The notes beneath the pieces are model-generated. The model was given only the letters and a program-made list of their open reading frames with translations, ran no database searches and was not told where the DNA came from. Below, piece after piece: positions 16,925-24,657 of a DNA stretch of 45,109 nucleotides. Position 1 is the first letter of the stretch. Every line of letters begins with the position of its first letter. This stretch comes from Candidatus Nitrosocaldus sp. (GTDB lineage Archaea > Thermoproteota > Nitrososphaeria > Nitrososphaerales > Nitrosocaldaceae): NCBI GenBank assembly GCA_025054855.1, contig JANWZS010000014.1, positions 1-45,109 of the forward strand, given 5' to 3'. The position numbers and the translations under genes were made by a program.

Positions 16925-18364
16925 ATGCCTATTCATAGTACCTGCGTGAGATGGCCAGCACTGGCACTAGCAGTGGTTACACTCTCCAGCATGATCACAC
17001 CTCTAGGCATCATCCACGGTGGGGGCGGTGTGCAGATAAAGGATGTAGAGACCATACCTGCACATGTGATGGCTGGTGAGGTGTTCAGGATAAGGGCTGT
17101 AGTAGTGAACAACAGCGACTCAACCATAACGTACAGGGGATTATGTGAGTCACCGATCTCTGCAGAGTTCGATCGACATGTTAGGGTTGAGTATGCACCA
17201 GCATGCCTTGGCTTCACCATCCATGAACTGAAGCCTGGGGAGAGTGCAGAGGTTACAGGACCCCCATCGGGCACGATATACAGGGCAGTATCCTCAGGTA
17301 TGACAAGGGCTAATATAACATTCACATACTATGTTGATGATAGGATGATGAGCACATCTACCGCCTTAGAGTTCAATATAGTTAAGGATAGTCCAGCAGA
17401 GTTGGATCGGCCATTCAGCATGAAGATAGACTCTATCGTTAGGATTATAGATAGGAGTGGTAAGGGAGGCTTGCTACTGATCAGGTTCGCTGATGTACTT
17501 GAAGACTCGAGATGCCCTGAGGGTGCACACTGCATACGTGCAGGGAGCGCAACCGTGATGCTTGAGGTGACCAGTGTACATGGGAGCATGTATCTCGATC
17601 TTGCAGTTGGGGATATGGGCTATGATGCAAGGAGGATAATGGGCTACACAGTAAGTCTACTAGATGTCAGACCATATCCAAGGGTCGATGGGCGTATAGA
17701 GAAGGATGAGTATGCTATAGAGCTCCTTGTGTCAAATAGCATACCTGTAGAGCATGGTGCAGTGAAGGGGCATGGCTATGATGGTAAGAGGATGATGATG
17801 GTATGGAATGAGCATAGCAAGAGGGGGTTCATGATACTGGGCTCTGATGCGATCCGCTTCACGGTTGAGAGGAAGGAGTGTGAGAACGGTTATGGTTACG
17901 ATGTATGCTTCAGCGCAATCCTGCAGGATGGTAAGAGTATGGATGTGAAGATCAACTATGATAGCAGTCTGCGCATAATCGTGGATAGCAGACCGTTCGA
18001 TGTTAAGAGGATGATGGTACTCTCCGATGGCATGCGTGTAGAGTATACAGAGATCATGCTTGGGGAAGGTGAGGAGGATGGCCCACTACTGGTCATGGAT
18101 GTGGAGGATATTGATTATGTTGCTGGGATAAACTACCAGAAGTACCCTACTGAGGCAACTAGACCTGTGATACTGGAGTTTGGTGATACTGTGAGCGATG
18201 GCTGTACGGTGACCCTCAAGTTCGTTGGAGTCAAAGGCGGTCTAACAGCTAAACCGGTGGTTATCGAGGAAGCAAGTGCAATATTCATAAAAGAGGTTGT
18301 AGATAGGGGTAGGTGCCCCATGTATACTAATCCAACGTCCAGTAGCCAGCACCGTAGCCCATGA
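16925..18364 (+). CDS. Secreted or surface protein with a DSRCPxxxxC motif
   Basis: 479 residues. Residues about 9-32 form a signal peptide or N-terminal anchor (WPALALAVVTLSSMITPLGI). The next ~120 residues look like an Ig-like/beta domain (VFRIRAVVVNNSD, TANITFTYYV-like strands). Around residue 195-210 lies FADVLEDSRCPEGAHCIRAG, a motif I associate with small bacterial lipoproteins of unknown function. A second, degenerate module near the C-terminus ends in VVDRGRCPMYT. No TM helix follows, so it is exported or lipid-free surface-bound. Function unknown. It converges with acs, with the stops 22 bp apart. Confidence 0.75.
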   Translation: MPIHSTCVRWPALALAVVTLSSMITPLGIIHGGGGVQIKDVETIPAHVMAGEVFRIRAVVVNNSDSTITYRGLCESPISAEFDRHVRVEYAPACLGFTIHELKPGESAEVTGPPSGTIYRAVSSGMTRANITFTYYVDDRMMSTSTALEFNIVKDSPAELDRPFSMKIDSIVRIIDRSGKGGLLLIRFADVLEDSRCPEGAHCIRAGSATVMLEVTSVHGSMYLDLAVGDMGYDARRIMGYTVSLLDVRPYPRVDGRIEKDEYAIELLVSNSIPVEHGAVKGHGYDGKRMMMVWNEHSKRGFMILGSDAIRFTVERKECENGYGYDVCFSAILQDGKSMDVKINYDSSLRIIVDSRPFDVKRMMVLSDGMRVEYTEIMLGEGEEDGPLLVMDVEDIDYVAGINYQKYPTEATRPVILEFGDTVSDGCTVTLKFVGVKGGLTAKPVVIEEASAIFIKEVVDRGRCPMYTNPTSSSQHRSP

Positions 18365-18385
18365 TCAGCAGTCAACATTAACCCA

Positions 18386-20323
18386 TCAGCCCATCAGATG
18401 CCTGAACTCCTCATACACCCTCTTGACCTCATCCACGGATGCCTCATCCTCTAGTGTTGTTGTATCACCTACCTGTGCACCGTTAACTACAGCCCTGAGC
18501 AGTCTACGCATTATCTTCCCGCTCCTGGTCTTAGGTAACCTGCTTACAAGGTATATGCTCTCTGGCCTTGCTATGGCACCAAGGCTGCTCTCAACCTGCC
18601 TGATTATGGAACTCCTCAGCGACTCATAGTCCGTACTGCCCTCCTTCGGCACAACGAACGCAACTATGCTCTCCCCCTTGATCTGATCTGCCTTGCCCAC
18701 CACGGCAGCCTCTGCAACCGATGGATGAGAGACTATGGCACTCTCAACCTCCATCGTGCCTAACCTATGGCCAGCAACCTTCAGCACCTCATCTGCCCTC
18801 CCCAGTAGCCAGAAGTACCCATCATCATCCACCATGGCATAGTCTGCAGAGTAGTACACGCCATCGAACCTCGACCAGTACACCTTCCTGTAACGCTCAT
18901 CATCTCCCCATATGGTGAGCATGAGCCCTGGCCATGGCCTCCTCACCACGAGATAACCCTTCCTGCCCCTAACCTCCTTCCCATCCTCATCTACAACAGC
19001 AGCATCTATCCCTGGAAGAGGTATAGATGCCGATCCAGGCTTCATGGGTATCAGTTCTATACCTGCTGCATTGGCTATCAACGCAGCACCAGTCTCCGTC
19101 TGCCACCATGTATCGACCACAGGGCACCTCTCCTCCCCTATGGTCCTGTAGTACCAGAGCCAGACCTCAGGGTTTATGGGCTCTCCCACTGTGCCGAGCA
19201 AGCGGAGCGATGAGAGGTCATGTGCCTTTGCATACTCTATGTTGTAGCGCATGAGCATCCTCAATGCAGTAGGTGTTGTGTAGAATATCGTTGCCCTGTA
19301 CCTCTCTATCAACTCGAACCACCTGTGCACTGATGGATGGTCTGGAGTGCCTTCGTACATTATGAGTGTTGTTGCGTTCATGAGAGGGGCATACACCACG
19401 TACGAGTGCCCTGTGACCCATCCTATATCTGCTGTGCAGAAGTACACATCCTCATCCCTTACACCGAATATCCACCTGAACGTTGCGTTTGCGTATGTAA
19501 GGTATCCTCCAGTTGAGTGCACTATGCCCTTCGGCTTCCCTGTGGTGCCAGAGGTGTAGAGGATGAACAGTGGTTCGTTGCTCTCAACCCTCTCTGGCTC
19601 GCAGTGCTCATCCTGCCTGCTGGTCAGGTCATGCCAGTCTATGTACTGTACACCACTGCTACCACCAGAACTGGTGCTTGCATCGTTCAACCTCCTGAGG
19701 AGTATAACATGCTCCACGCTCTTGCATGAGTTGAGTGCAGAGTCCACATTAGCCCTCAGATCTATCACCCTTCCCCTCCTGTAGTACCCATCTGCAGTCA
19801 CCACTAGCCTAGCATGGGAGTCGTTGATCCTGTCTGCCAGTGCACTGGCACTGAATCCAGAGAATACTACGGAGTGCACCACTCCAATCCTTGAGCATGC
19901 GAGCATAGCAACTGGGAGCTCGGGGACCATGGGCATGTATATCGTCACCCTGTCCCCCTTCCTCAAACCCAGAGACTTGAGTGCATTTGCTAGCCTGTTG
20001 ACCTCCCTGTGCATATCCCTGTATGTGATGCTCCTCCTCTCATCATCTTGCTCCCCCTGCCAGTGTATCGCAACCTTACTGCCCCTGCCATCCTCTATGT
20101 GTCTGTCGAGTGCGTTGTATGATGCGTTTATCAGCCCATTGATGAACCACCTTGCGAATGGAGGCTTCCAGTCCAGTACCCTATCCCAATGCCTGAACCA
20201 ATCGAGGAGTGATGCCTGCTCGGCCCAGAACCCCTCTGGGTCCCTTGCTGCCCTCTCCCTCATCCCCATGAGTATGCTACCATCACCAGTACCCTTCGTT
20301 ATCTTTGTTGAACCTGCAAGCAT
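18386..20323 (-). CDS. acs: Acetyl-CoA synthetase (AMP-forming)
   Basis: Activates acetate (or another short acid) with ATP and CoA. Seen: the N-terminal acs region, LYTSGTTGKPKGIVHS (A3, ATP binding), WWQTETGAALI (A5), YYSADYAMVDDDGYFWLLGRADE (A7-A8) and LPKTRSGKIMRR (A10) with the catalytic Lys. Length 645 aa is typical of Acs rather than shorter acyl-CoA synthetases. Propionate or 3-hydroxypropionate as substrate cannot be excluded. A Ser/Gly insert (STSSGGSSG) sits near residue 220. The start is supported by a TTTATTAA box about 27 bp upstream. Confidence 0.93.
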   Translation of the reverse strand: MLAGSTKITKGTGDGSILMGMRERAARDPEGFWAEQASLLDWFRHWDRVLDWKPPFARWFINGLINASYNALDRHIEDGRGSKVAIHWQGEQDDERRSITYRDMHREVNRLANALKSLGLRKGDRVTIYMPMVPELPVAMLACSRIGVVHSVVFSGFSASALADRINDSHARLVVTADGYYRRGRVIDLRANVDSALNSCKSVEHVILLRRLNDASTSSGGSSGVQYIDWHDLTSRQDEHCEPERVESNEPLFILYTSGTTGKPKGIVHSTGGYLTYANATFRWIFGVRDEDVYFCTADIGWVTGHSYVVYAPLMNATTLIMYEGTPDHPSVHRWFELIERYRATIFYTTPTALRMLMRYNIEYAKAHDLSSLRLLGTVGEPINPEVWLWYYRTIGEERCPVVDTWWQTETGAALIANAAGIELIPMKPGSASIPLPGIDAAVVDEDGKEVRGRKGYLVVRRPWPGLMLTIWGDDERYRKVYWSRFDGVYYSADYAMVDDDGYFWLLGRADEVLKVAGHRLGTMEVESAIVSHPSVAEAAVVGKADQIKGESIVAFVVPKEGSTDYESLRSSIIRQVESSLGAIARPESIYLVSRLPKTRSGKIMRRLLRAVVNGAQVGDTTTLEDEASVDEVKRVYEEFRHLMG

Positions 20324-20428
20324 GACTGATTGATATAGGCTAGGGCAGTTAATAAAGGTATACGGGAGTTGGATCTGCTCGATAGGCGACAGGTGAATAC
20401 TTTAATAACCTGATGAAGTACGATGGGC

Positions 20429-20764
20429 ATGCGTGCAGAGGCATACAATGTGAATGATGTGCTGAATGCTATGGGGAGGGGGAGGGAGTGGTGCTGCACA
20501 TTCCTGCATAGGGGTAGCATGGATGTTGGAGTACTACGCTTAATGCCTGGAGAGGATGACCCACAGGCCCCACATGTTAACGATGAGGTATACTACATCA
20601 TAAGAGGCGATGGGTTCATAAGGATAGATGGTAAGGATGTACCCATACAGGAGGGTAGCGTCATATTCGTGCCAGCAAGGGCAAGGCACAAGTTCCATGG
20701 CAATACAAGGGAGTTGATAGCGCTCTACGTATTCGCTGGCAGTGATGAGGATGAGACCGGATAA
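20429..20764 (+). CDS. Cupin-domain protein
   Basis: About 111 residues, one conserved beta-barrel cupin. Motif 1 is PHVNDEVYYIIRGDG (metal-binding His and Glu) and motif 2 is GSVIFVPARARHKF with the second His pair. Probably a small metal-binding enzyme or sensor; the substrate cannot be inferred. ATG 20429 is 27 bp from a TTTAATAA box at about 20401-20408. ATG 20423 would add two residues. It is divergent from acs, whose promoter lies in the same 105-bp gap. Confidence 0.85.
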   Translation: MRAEAYNVNDVLNAMGRGREWCCTFLHRGSMDVGVLRLMPGEDDPQAPHVNDEVYYIIRGDGFIRIDGKDVPIQEGSVIFVPARARHKFHGNTRELIALYVFAGSDEDETG

Positions 20765-20934
20765 GGTGCAGGGCTGAGGATGGTATAGAGAGATAGATAG
20801 CGGTAGTAGCATATGGATGGCTGACTATGATGATGATGAGTATATCATCAGATGTTGTTGTTGGTGATGCTATGACTGCTGCTGCTACTGTCACTTCTAC
20901 TGCTGCTATCCTACTGCACTATGATGAACATCGT

Positions 20935-20960
20935 TGCTACTACTACTACTACTACTACTG
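20935..20960. repeat. (CTA)n trinucleotide run
   Basis: Nine near-perfect CTA units. It lies between the cupin gene and the 3' end of the tRNA. The rest of 20765-20997 is TGA/TGC/CTA-rich simple sequence, and I see no gene in it. Confidence 0.85.
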
Positions 20961-21040
20961 ACATGTAACGTGGTATGGCTCGTGTATGAGCAAGTTATGC
21001 CGGGGGCGGGATTCGAGCCCGCGACCTCCAGATTATGAGT

Positions 21041-21060
21041 CTTGCCCCTCCTGTGGAGGT
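21041..21060 (-). other. tRNA-Met intron 2 (20 nt, position 30/31)
   Basis: The fold is a relaxed bulge-helix-bulge. Outer helix GAG/CTC (21069-67 with 21039-37). Central CGCC/GGCA (three pairs plus one C-A mismatch). Two AGA bulges (21062-60 and 21042-40). Inner helix CCTCC/GGAGG closed by ACA. Cutting each bulge as AG|A excises 20 nt and restores the CCAGA anticodon stem. Because AGAC flanks both ends, the boundary can slide by up to four bases without changing the product. Confidence 0.75.
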
Positions 21061-21084
21061 CTGGCGCTCTAACCAGGCTAAGCT

Positions 21085-21125
21085 CTCAGGCCATGTATCT
21101 ACTCTACTCTACTCCTCTGCTTGGT
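21085..21125 (-). other. tRNA-Met intron 1 (41 nt, position 8/9)
   Basis: A complete hBHBh' motif. Outer helix AAGC/GCTT (21135-32 with 21083-80, using two leader bases). Central 4-bp helix CGGG/CCTG (21131-28 with 21090-87). 3-nt bulges GTA and AGA. Inner helix CCA/TGG. Cutting GT|A and AG|A joins U8 to A9 to give GGGGUAGCUUAG. Confidence 0.85.
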
Positions 21126-21267
21126 ACCCCGGCTTCTCCCGGCACATAGAGGTTGTAGGAGGCATTTAATTTACTTTATTATGGGTAGCGATAATTCTCT
21201 ATATATCCATACCCATCCATCGATTAACCCATGCACGATACTCTACACTGCACGTGCCTGCAGATGC

Positions 21268-22866
21268 CTAACCATTACCGTCCCTGCCGTACGCCTTCAG
21301 CATCGTATCCCATCTGGCATTGCTGCGCCTGACCCATTGGAACTTCCTCTGCAGGGATGCTGTGTATATTCTAGCCCAGTCTATACCAACGTATCTGCAC
21401 CATGCGTAGAAGAGCCTTGGGTCTATGTAGTTGCGTAGTGATGTTGCTAGATTGTAATCCCTGCACTGCCTCGCAAGATCTATCTGGAGCCTTAACCTCT
21501 CTACCCTCTCCTTCAGCCTCTCCTCCTGCCTCTTCGTCTTCACCTCCTTGCCCATCAGCTCCCTGAGCCTCTCCTCCTTCCTCCTCAGCGACTCCTCGAA
21601 GTTCTTAGGCACTGCCCTCTTGTGGTTGCATGCTATCGCTGCTTGAAGGTTTGCCAGCTTGGCATGGTATACCTTGACATGCTCACTCTCTCCAGCGATA
21701 CTGCCGTTGATGCCAGCAAGGTACCCCCTGACCACATCCGTAGCAAGGTACGTCCTGAAGGCCTTGGCTGTCAGCCCATCCATTATACTGCTCAGGAACC
21801 TGTTCACATGCCTGGAGTTTATCCCAGCGAATATCTCCTCCCCCTCCCTCTTGTCCGCTACGAACTCCTGGAGGTTCCTGTACGCTATAGCATCCATCTC
21901 ACTCTCCACCACTACACTCTTCTGCCACCTGACGGAGTCCTTGCCGAGGAAGTCGAACTCTATGCTCTTCCCATCACCATTGAACCTGATATGCTCAACC
22001 CTCAACGTACTCGCACCAACCGTATCTGCCTCATCCGCATCCTTCTCATCACCAACCCTCATGGCAAGCCTGTAGATCAGGTAGCATACGGTCGCTACCT
22101 TCCTCCTCTTCTCATCCCTAGCCCTCATCTCCCTCTCTATCCTTGCTACTACCCTGTCTATCTGCTTCGCTAGCCTCATGGCCGTATCGTACTTGGCCTT
22201 GTCCCTCTCCTGCCTTATCCTCGAAGAGTCTGCTAGCCATACGTACTTCTCCTTGCCGGTCAACCTGTCTACCCACTTTGCGAGCCAGATCGAGTCATGG
22301 TCATGTACTATGGCCTTCCAGTTCGCCTCTGGCACTGGTGCATCCTCACCAAGGTTGAGGATTATATCGCTTGCCTCAACCCTAGCCTTCCATCTACCCC
22401 GCAGCGGATGCTCACCTCTACCCATGAATATGCCTGGGGGCTCCACCATCCAGTTCGCTACCTCATACCTCTCACCATCAACTATGGCGTAACCGTATAT
22501 GGACTTCAACTGCTCCCTGAGCCTCTTCCTCTCGCTAGCGAGCCTCCTCTTCGTATCCTTGTCCATGTTCAGTCTCATCTCCCTCTCCCTATCAACGTAC
22601 GCATAGACCTCGCTGAAGTCTATATCCTCTATGCTGGCACTCCTGTACTCCTCAGGGAATAGCTTGAGGAAGTCTGAGAGGAAGTTGAGTACGAATACCC
22701 TGTCCTTCACGTATGGGGTATCCTTCTTCTTTGCGAATGCGTATGCCATCTCCTCCTGCTCTGGGGTCAGCCTTATGCTCCTGCCCTTGATCCTTATGCT
22801 CAGGCCCTTCGCCTCATAGGGGGGAGGTAGTGCGACCCCATTGTGCTGCAGCTGCCTCCACTTCAT
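21268..22866 (-). CDS. top1B: DNA topoisomerase IB (eukaryote-like)
   Basis: Relaxes DNA through a 3'-phosphotyrosine intermediate. The N-terminal core contains EPPGIFMGRGEHPLRG and the KRRKVATVCYLIYRLAMRVG region with catalytic Arg/Lys. FRTYLATDVV is the second catalytic-Arg-equivalent area. The C-terminal TSLRNYIDPR carries the nucleophile Tyr480 of 532. A charged coiled linker (about 415-465) separates core and tyrosine domain as in the eukaryotic enzyme. It is a marker gene for Thaumarchaeota/Aigarchaeota. A CTTATATTATA box lies about 27 bp before ATG 22866. Confidence 0.96.
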   Translation of the reverse strand: MKWRQLQHNGVALPPPYEAKGLSIRIKGRSIRLTPEQEEMAYAFAKKKDTPYVKDRVFVLNFLSDFLKLFPEEYRSASIEDIDFSEVYAYVDREREMRLNMDKDTKRRLASERKRLREQLKSIYGYAIVDGERYEVANWMVEPPGIFMGRGEHPLRGRWKARVEASDIILNLGEDAPVPEANWKAIVHDHDSIWLAKWVDRLTGKEKYVWLADSSRIRQERDKAKYDTAMRLAKQIDRVVARIEREMRARDEKRRKVATVCYLIYRLAMRVGDEKDADEADTVGASTLRVEHIRFNGDGKSIEFDFLGKDSVRWQKSVVVESEMDAIAYRNLQEFVADKREGEEIFAGINSRHVNRFLSSIMDGLTAKAFRTYLATDVVRGYLAGINGSIAGESEHVKVYHAKLANLQAAIACNHKRAVPKNFEESLRRKEERLRELMGKEVKTKRQEERLKERVERLRLQIDLARQCRDYNLATSLRNYIDPRLFYAWCRYVGIDWARIYTASLQRKFQWVRRSNARWDTMLKAYGRDGNG

Positions 22867-22934
22867 CTGTAGATCTTGTACCCCCTACTATAATATAAGT
22901 GCAGTTCAGTCAATTAGCATAATTATTTTGCATG

Positions 22935-23351
22935 TCAGCATGCACCGTAGAGACAGGACTCCAGTGCCTCCCTGAGCATTGGGACGGTATCGAAGCATGG
23001 TAACTCCTCAGGCCTTATCCAGAGGTACGAGTCATGCTCCCAGTCGAGCCTGACCCTATCGCTGCTTGACTCGAATAGGTATGGGTGCACGATCCACACT
23101 GTATCGTTAGCCTCATCCACCACCTCCACCTCTCTACCAGTGCTCACAAGCCTCAGATCCCTCCTAGATATGCCAGTCTCCTCCTCTATCTCCCTGTACG
23201 CCCTCTCCAGGGCATCCTCACCCTCCTCTATATAGCCCGAGACCCCAGCCCACTTGTGCCTCATGGTCCTAACCATGCCACTCCTCCTGAGTATGAGTAT
23301 CCTACCATCATGCATCACGAACGAGGTTACCACATGCACCACCCTCTTCAT
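22935..23351 (-). CDS. Nudix hydrolase
   Basis: 138 residues with a full Nudix box: GYIEEGEDALERAYREIEEE followed by TGI (GX5EX7REUXEEXGU). Such enzymes hydrolyse nucleoside diphosphate derivatives; the substrate is unknown. The N-terminus MKRVVHVVTSFVMHDGRILIL is a typical first strand. The frame extends to 23369, but the additional MDEWMG is read from a TGGA repeat, so ATG 23351 is preferred. Confidence 0.92.
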   Translation of the reverse strand: MKRVVHVVTSFVMHDGRILILRRSGMVRTMRHKWAGVSGYIEEGEDALERAYREIEEETGISRRDLRLVSTGREVEVVDEANDTVWIVHPYLFESSSDRVRLDWEHDSYLWIRPEELPCFDTVPMLREALESCLYGAC

Positions 23352-23360
23352 GCCCATCCA

Positions 23361-23434
23361 CTCATCCACTCATCCATCCATCCATCCATCCATCCATCAA
23401 CTCATCCATAATCCATCATCCATAATCCATCAAT
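23361..23434. repeat. (TGGA)n tract before the Nudix gene
   Basis: Seven or more perfect CATC units plus degenerate copies (ACTCATC, ATAATCCATC). On the gene's sense strand it reads GATG repeated and ends within 10 bp of the preferred start codon. Confidence 0.9.
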
Positions 23435-23476
23435 CGATCTATTCATACCTGTAATAAGACCTCAACCAGCACAGGA

Positions 23477-24520
23477 CTATGCCCTCCCCGAATCCCCACC
23501 CCTGCCCGCTACCACATCCCTCAGCACCCTATACATCAGCCTGTACGAACCCTCTATATCCGTGCACCCTCCCATCTTACGCTTGGCCCTAGCGTATACC
23601 CTCTTGAGCGCATCCCCATCCTTGGCATCTATAGATTCCAGGATACGCCTGTTGCTCGATATGAACCTCCTCAGGTAGCGCTTGACATGCCTGTTCATAA
23701 GCAGGGAGGAGAATAGTGCTGGGTCATCGTTCAGTATACCCTCGAGTATGAGGGACTGCAGTGTGAACGTGCTCCCTGCAAGCCTCTTGCATAACGCTAT
23801 ATCATCGCAACCTCCAAAGAGATCGACGAATGCCACGTTCATAGCATACACCATGCCTAGGACCAGGGCCATTACCCTATCATGCTCATCAGCACCATCA
23901 ACAACTATCATAGTAGCATCTGGGAATACGGTCCTTGCAGTACCCTGCTCCTCCTCTCCATCGAGAACAGGTACCAGCACGAACCTGTTCGATGCATTGA
24001 TATCTGCACCAGGACCGAAGAGCGGGTGTATGGAGAGTGGCCTTATGCCATACCTCTCAGCAGCCCTCCTCATTGCCCTATGCGCATCATGCTTGATTGA
24101 TGATATCTCCACTAGTGTAGAGCCCTTGCGCATATGCCTTGCTACTATGGGCACCATCTTGGGTATAGTATCCATGGGAAGGGAGAGCATGATGAGATCT
24201 GAGCTGTCAAGTATGGATGAGCCATAGTTGCTACCATCGAGCAGGGAGGAGTCGAGTATGGTTACCCTACCTTCCCCTTCTCCTTCTTCCTCTTCCCCTT
24301 CTCCTCCTCCTACTCTTCCCCTTCTCCTCCTCGCCCCATCCACCACAACTCCCTCTATCTCCATGTCGCCTCTCTTCCCAGATGGTGCGAGTGATGAGTA
24401 TAGCGAGCGTAGAGCCTCCATATCTATATCGTTGATGTATATGTTATGACCCCTTGCATGGAAGTATCTGGTGAACCATGAACCCATCCTGCCCCCAGCG
24501 CCTATTATGGTTATATCCAT
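23477..24520 (-). CDS. tyrA: Prephenate dehydrogenase (TyrA family)
   Basis: Oxidative decarboxylation of prephenate to 4-hydroxyphenylpyruvate. Seen: the Rossmann start MDITIIGAGGRMGSWF, DLIMLSLPMDTI, STLVEISSIKHDAH, and SIHPLFGPGAD with the catalytic His. A basic/acidic simple-sequence insert (RRRRGRVGGGEGEEEEGEGEG, near 68-89) splits the Rossmann half. It is the last gene of the aromatic cluster, 137 bp after the mutase-aminotransferase fusion. The NAD or NADP preference cannot be told. Confidence 0.9.
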   Translation of the reverse strand: MDITIIGAGGRMGSWFTRYFHARGHNIYINDIDMEALRSLYSSLAPSGKRGDMEIEGVVVDGARRRRGRVGGGEGEEEEGEGEGRVTILDSSLLDGSNYGSSILDSSDLIMLSLPMDTIPKMVPIVARHMRKGSTLVEISSIKHDAHRAMRRAAERYGIRPLSIHPLFGPGADINASNRFVLVPVLDGEEEQGTARTVFPDATMIVVDGADEHDRVMALVLGMVYAMNVAFVDLFGGCDDIALCKRLAGSTFTLQSLILEGILNDDPALFSSLLMNRHVKRYLRRFISSNRRILESIDAKDGDALKRVYARAKRKMGGCTDIEGSYRLMYRVLRDVVAGRGGDSGRA

Positions 24521-24604
24521 GGATCATCACATCCATCTGCTCACTGATACCCTGATCCCCTGACCTCATCATACATACTATCCATAACGTAATCAATCAT
24601 AGCC

Positions 24605-24652
24605 ATCATCATCATAATTATAATCATGATCATGATCATAATCGTGATCATC
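24605..24652. repeat. ATCATGATC-rich simple sequence between tyrA and the CM-AT gene
   Basis: ATC/ATG units with internal palindromes (ATGATCATGATCAT near 24626-24640). The region holds no coding frame. Confidence 0.75.
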
Positions 24653-24657
24653 ACCCC

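Larger units (their letters stand above)
20998..21133 (-). tRNA. Elongator tRNA-Met (CAU) with two non-canonical introns
   Basis: Read on the minus strand, the acceptor strand GCCGGGG (21133-21127) pairs perfectly with CCCCGGC (21005-20999), followed by discriminator A and no encoded CCA. The T arm is GCGGG-CTCGAAT-CCCGC, the D stem GCTT/GAGC and the anticodon stem CCAGA/TCTGG, with loop CTCATAA giving anticodon CAT at 21037-21035. Two insertions must be removed to give a normal 75-nt tRNA: 41 nt between positions 8 and 9 (21125-21085) and 20 nt between 30 and 31 (21060-21041). GCCGGGG and the loop are typical of archaeal elongator tRNA-Met rather than initiator or tRNA-Ile. An ATTAAAT box lies at 21164-21170. 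Confidence 0.92.

Noticed and set aside
18386-20323. 3-hydroxypropionyl-CoA synthetase instead of acetyl-CoA synthetase
   Set aside because: The sequence shows a standard Acs signature. Known thaumarchaeal 3HP-CoA synthetases are ADP-forming enzymes, so a specific assignment would be unsupported.
20821-20960. Box C/D sRNA in TGATGA/CTGA-rich sequence before the tRNA
   Set aside because: TGATGA-like and CTGA-like words occur only as part of simple TGA/CTA repeats, and the C-to-D spacing does not fit.
21622-22173. Long plus-strand frames opposite topoisomerase IB
   Set aside because: The topoisomerase frame carries all expected motifs. The opposite frames are antisense by-products of AGG/GAG-rich coding sequence, with no homology signature.
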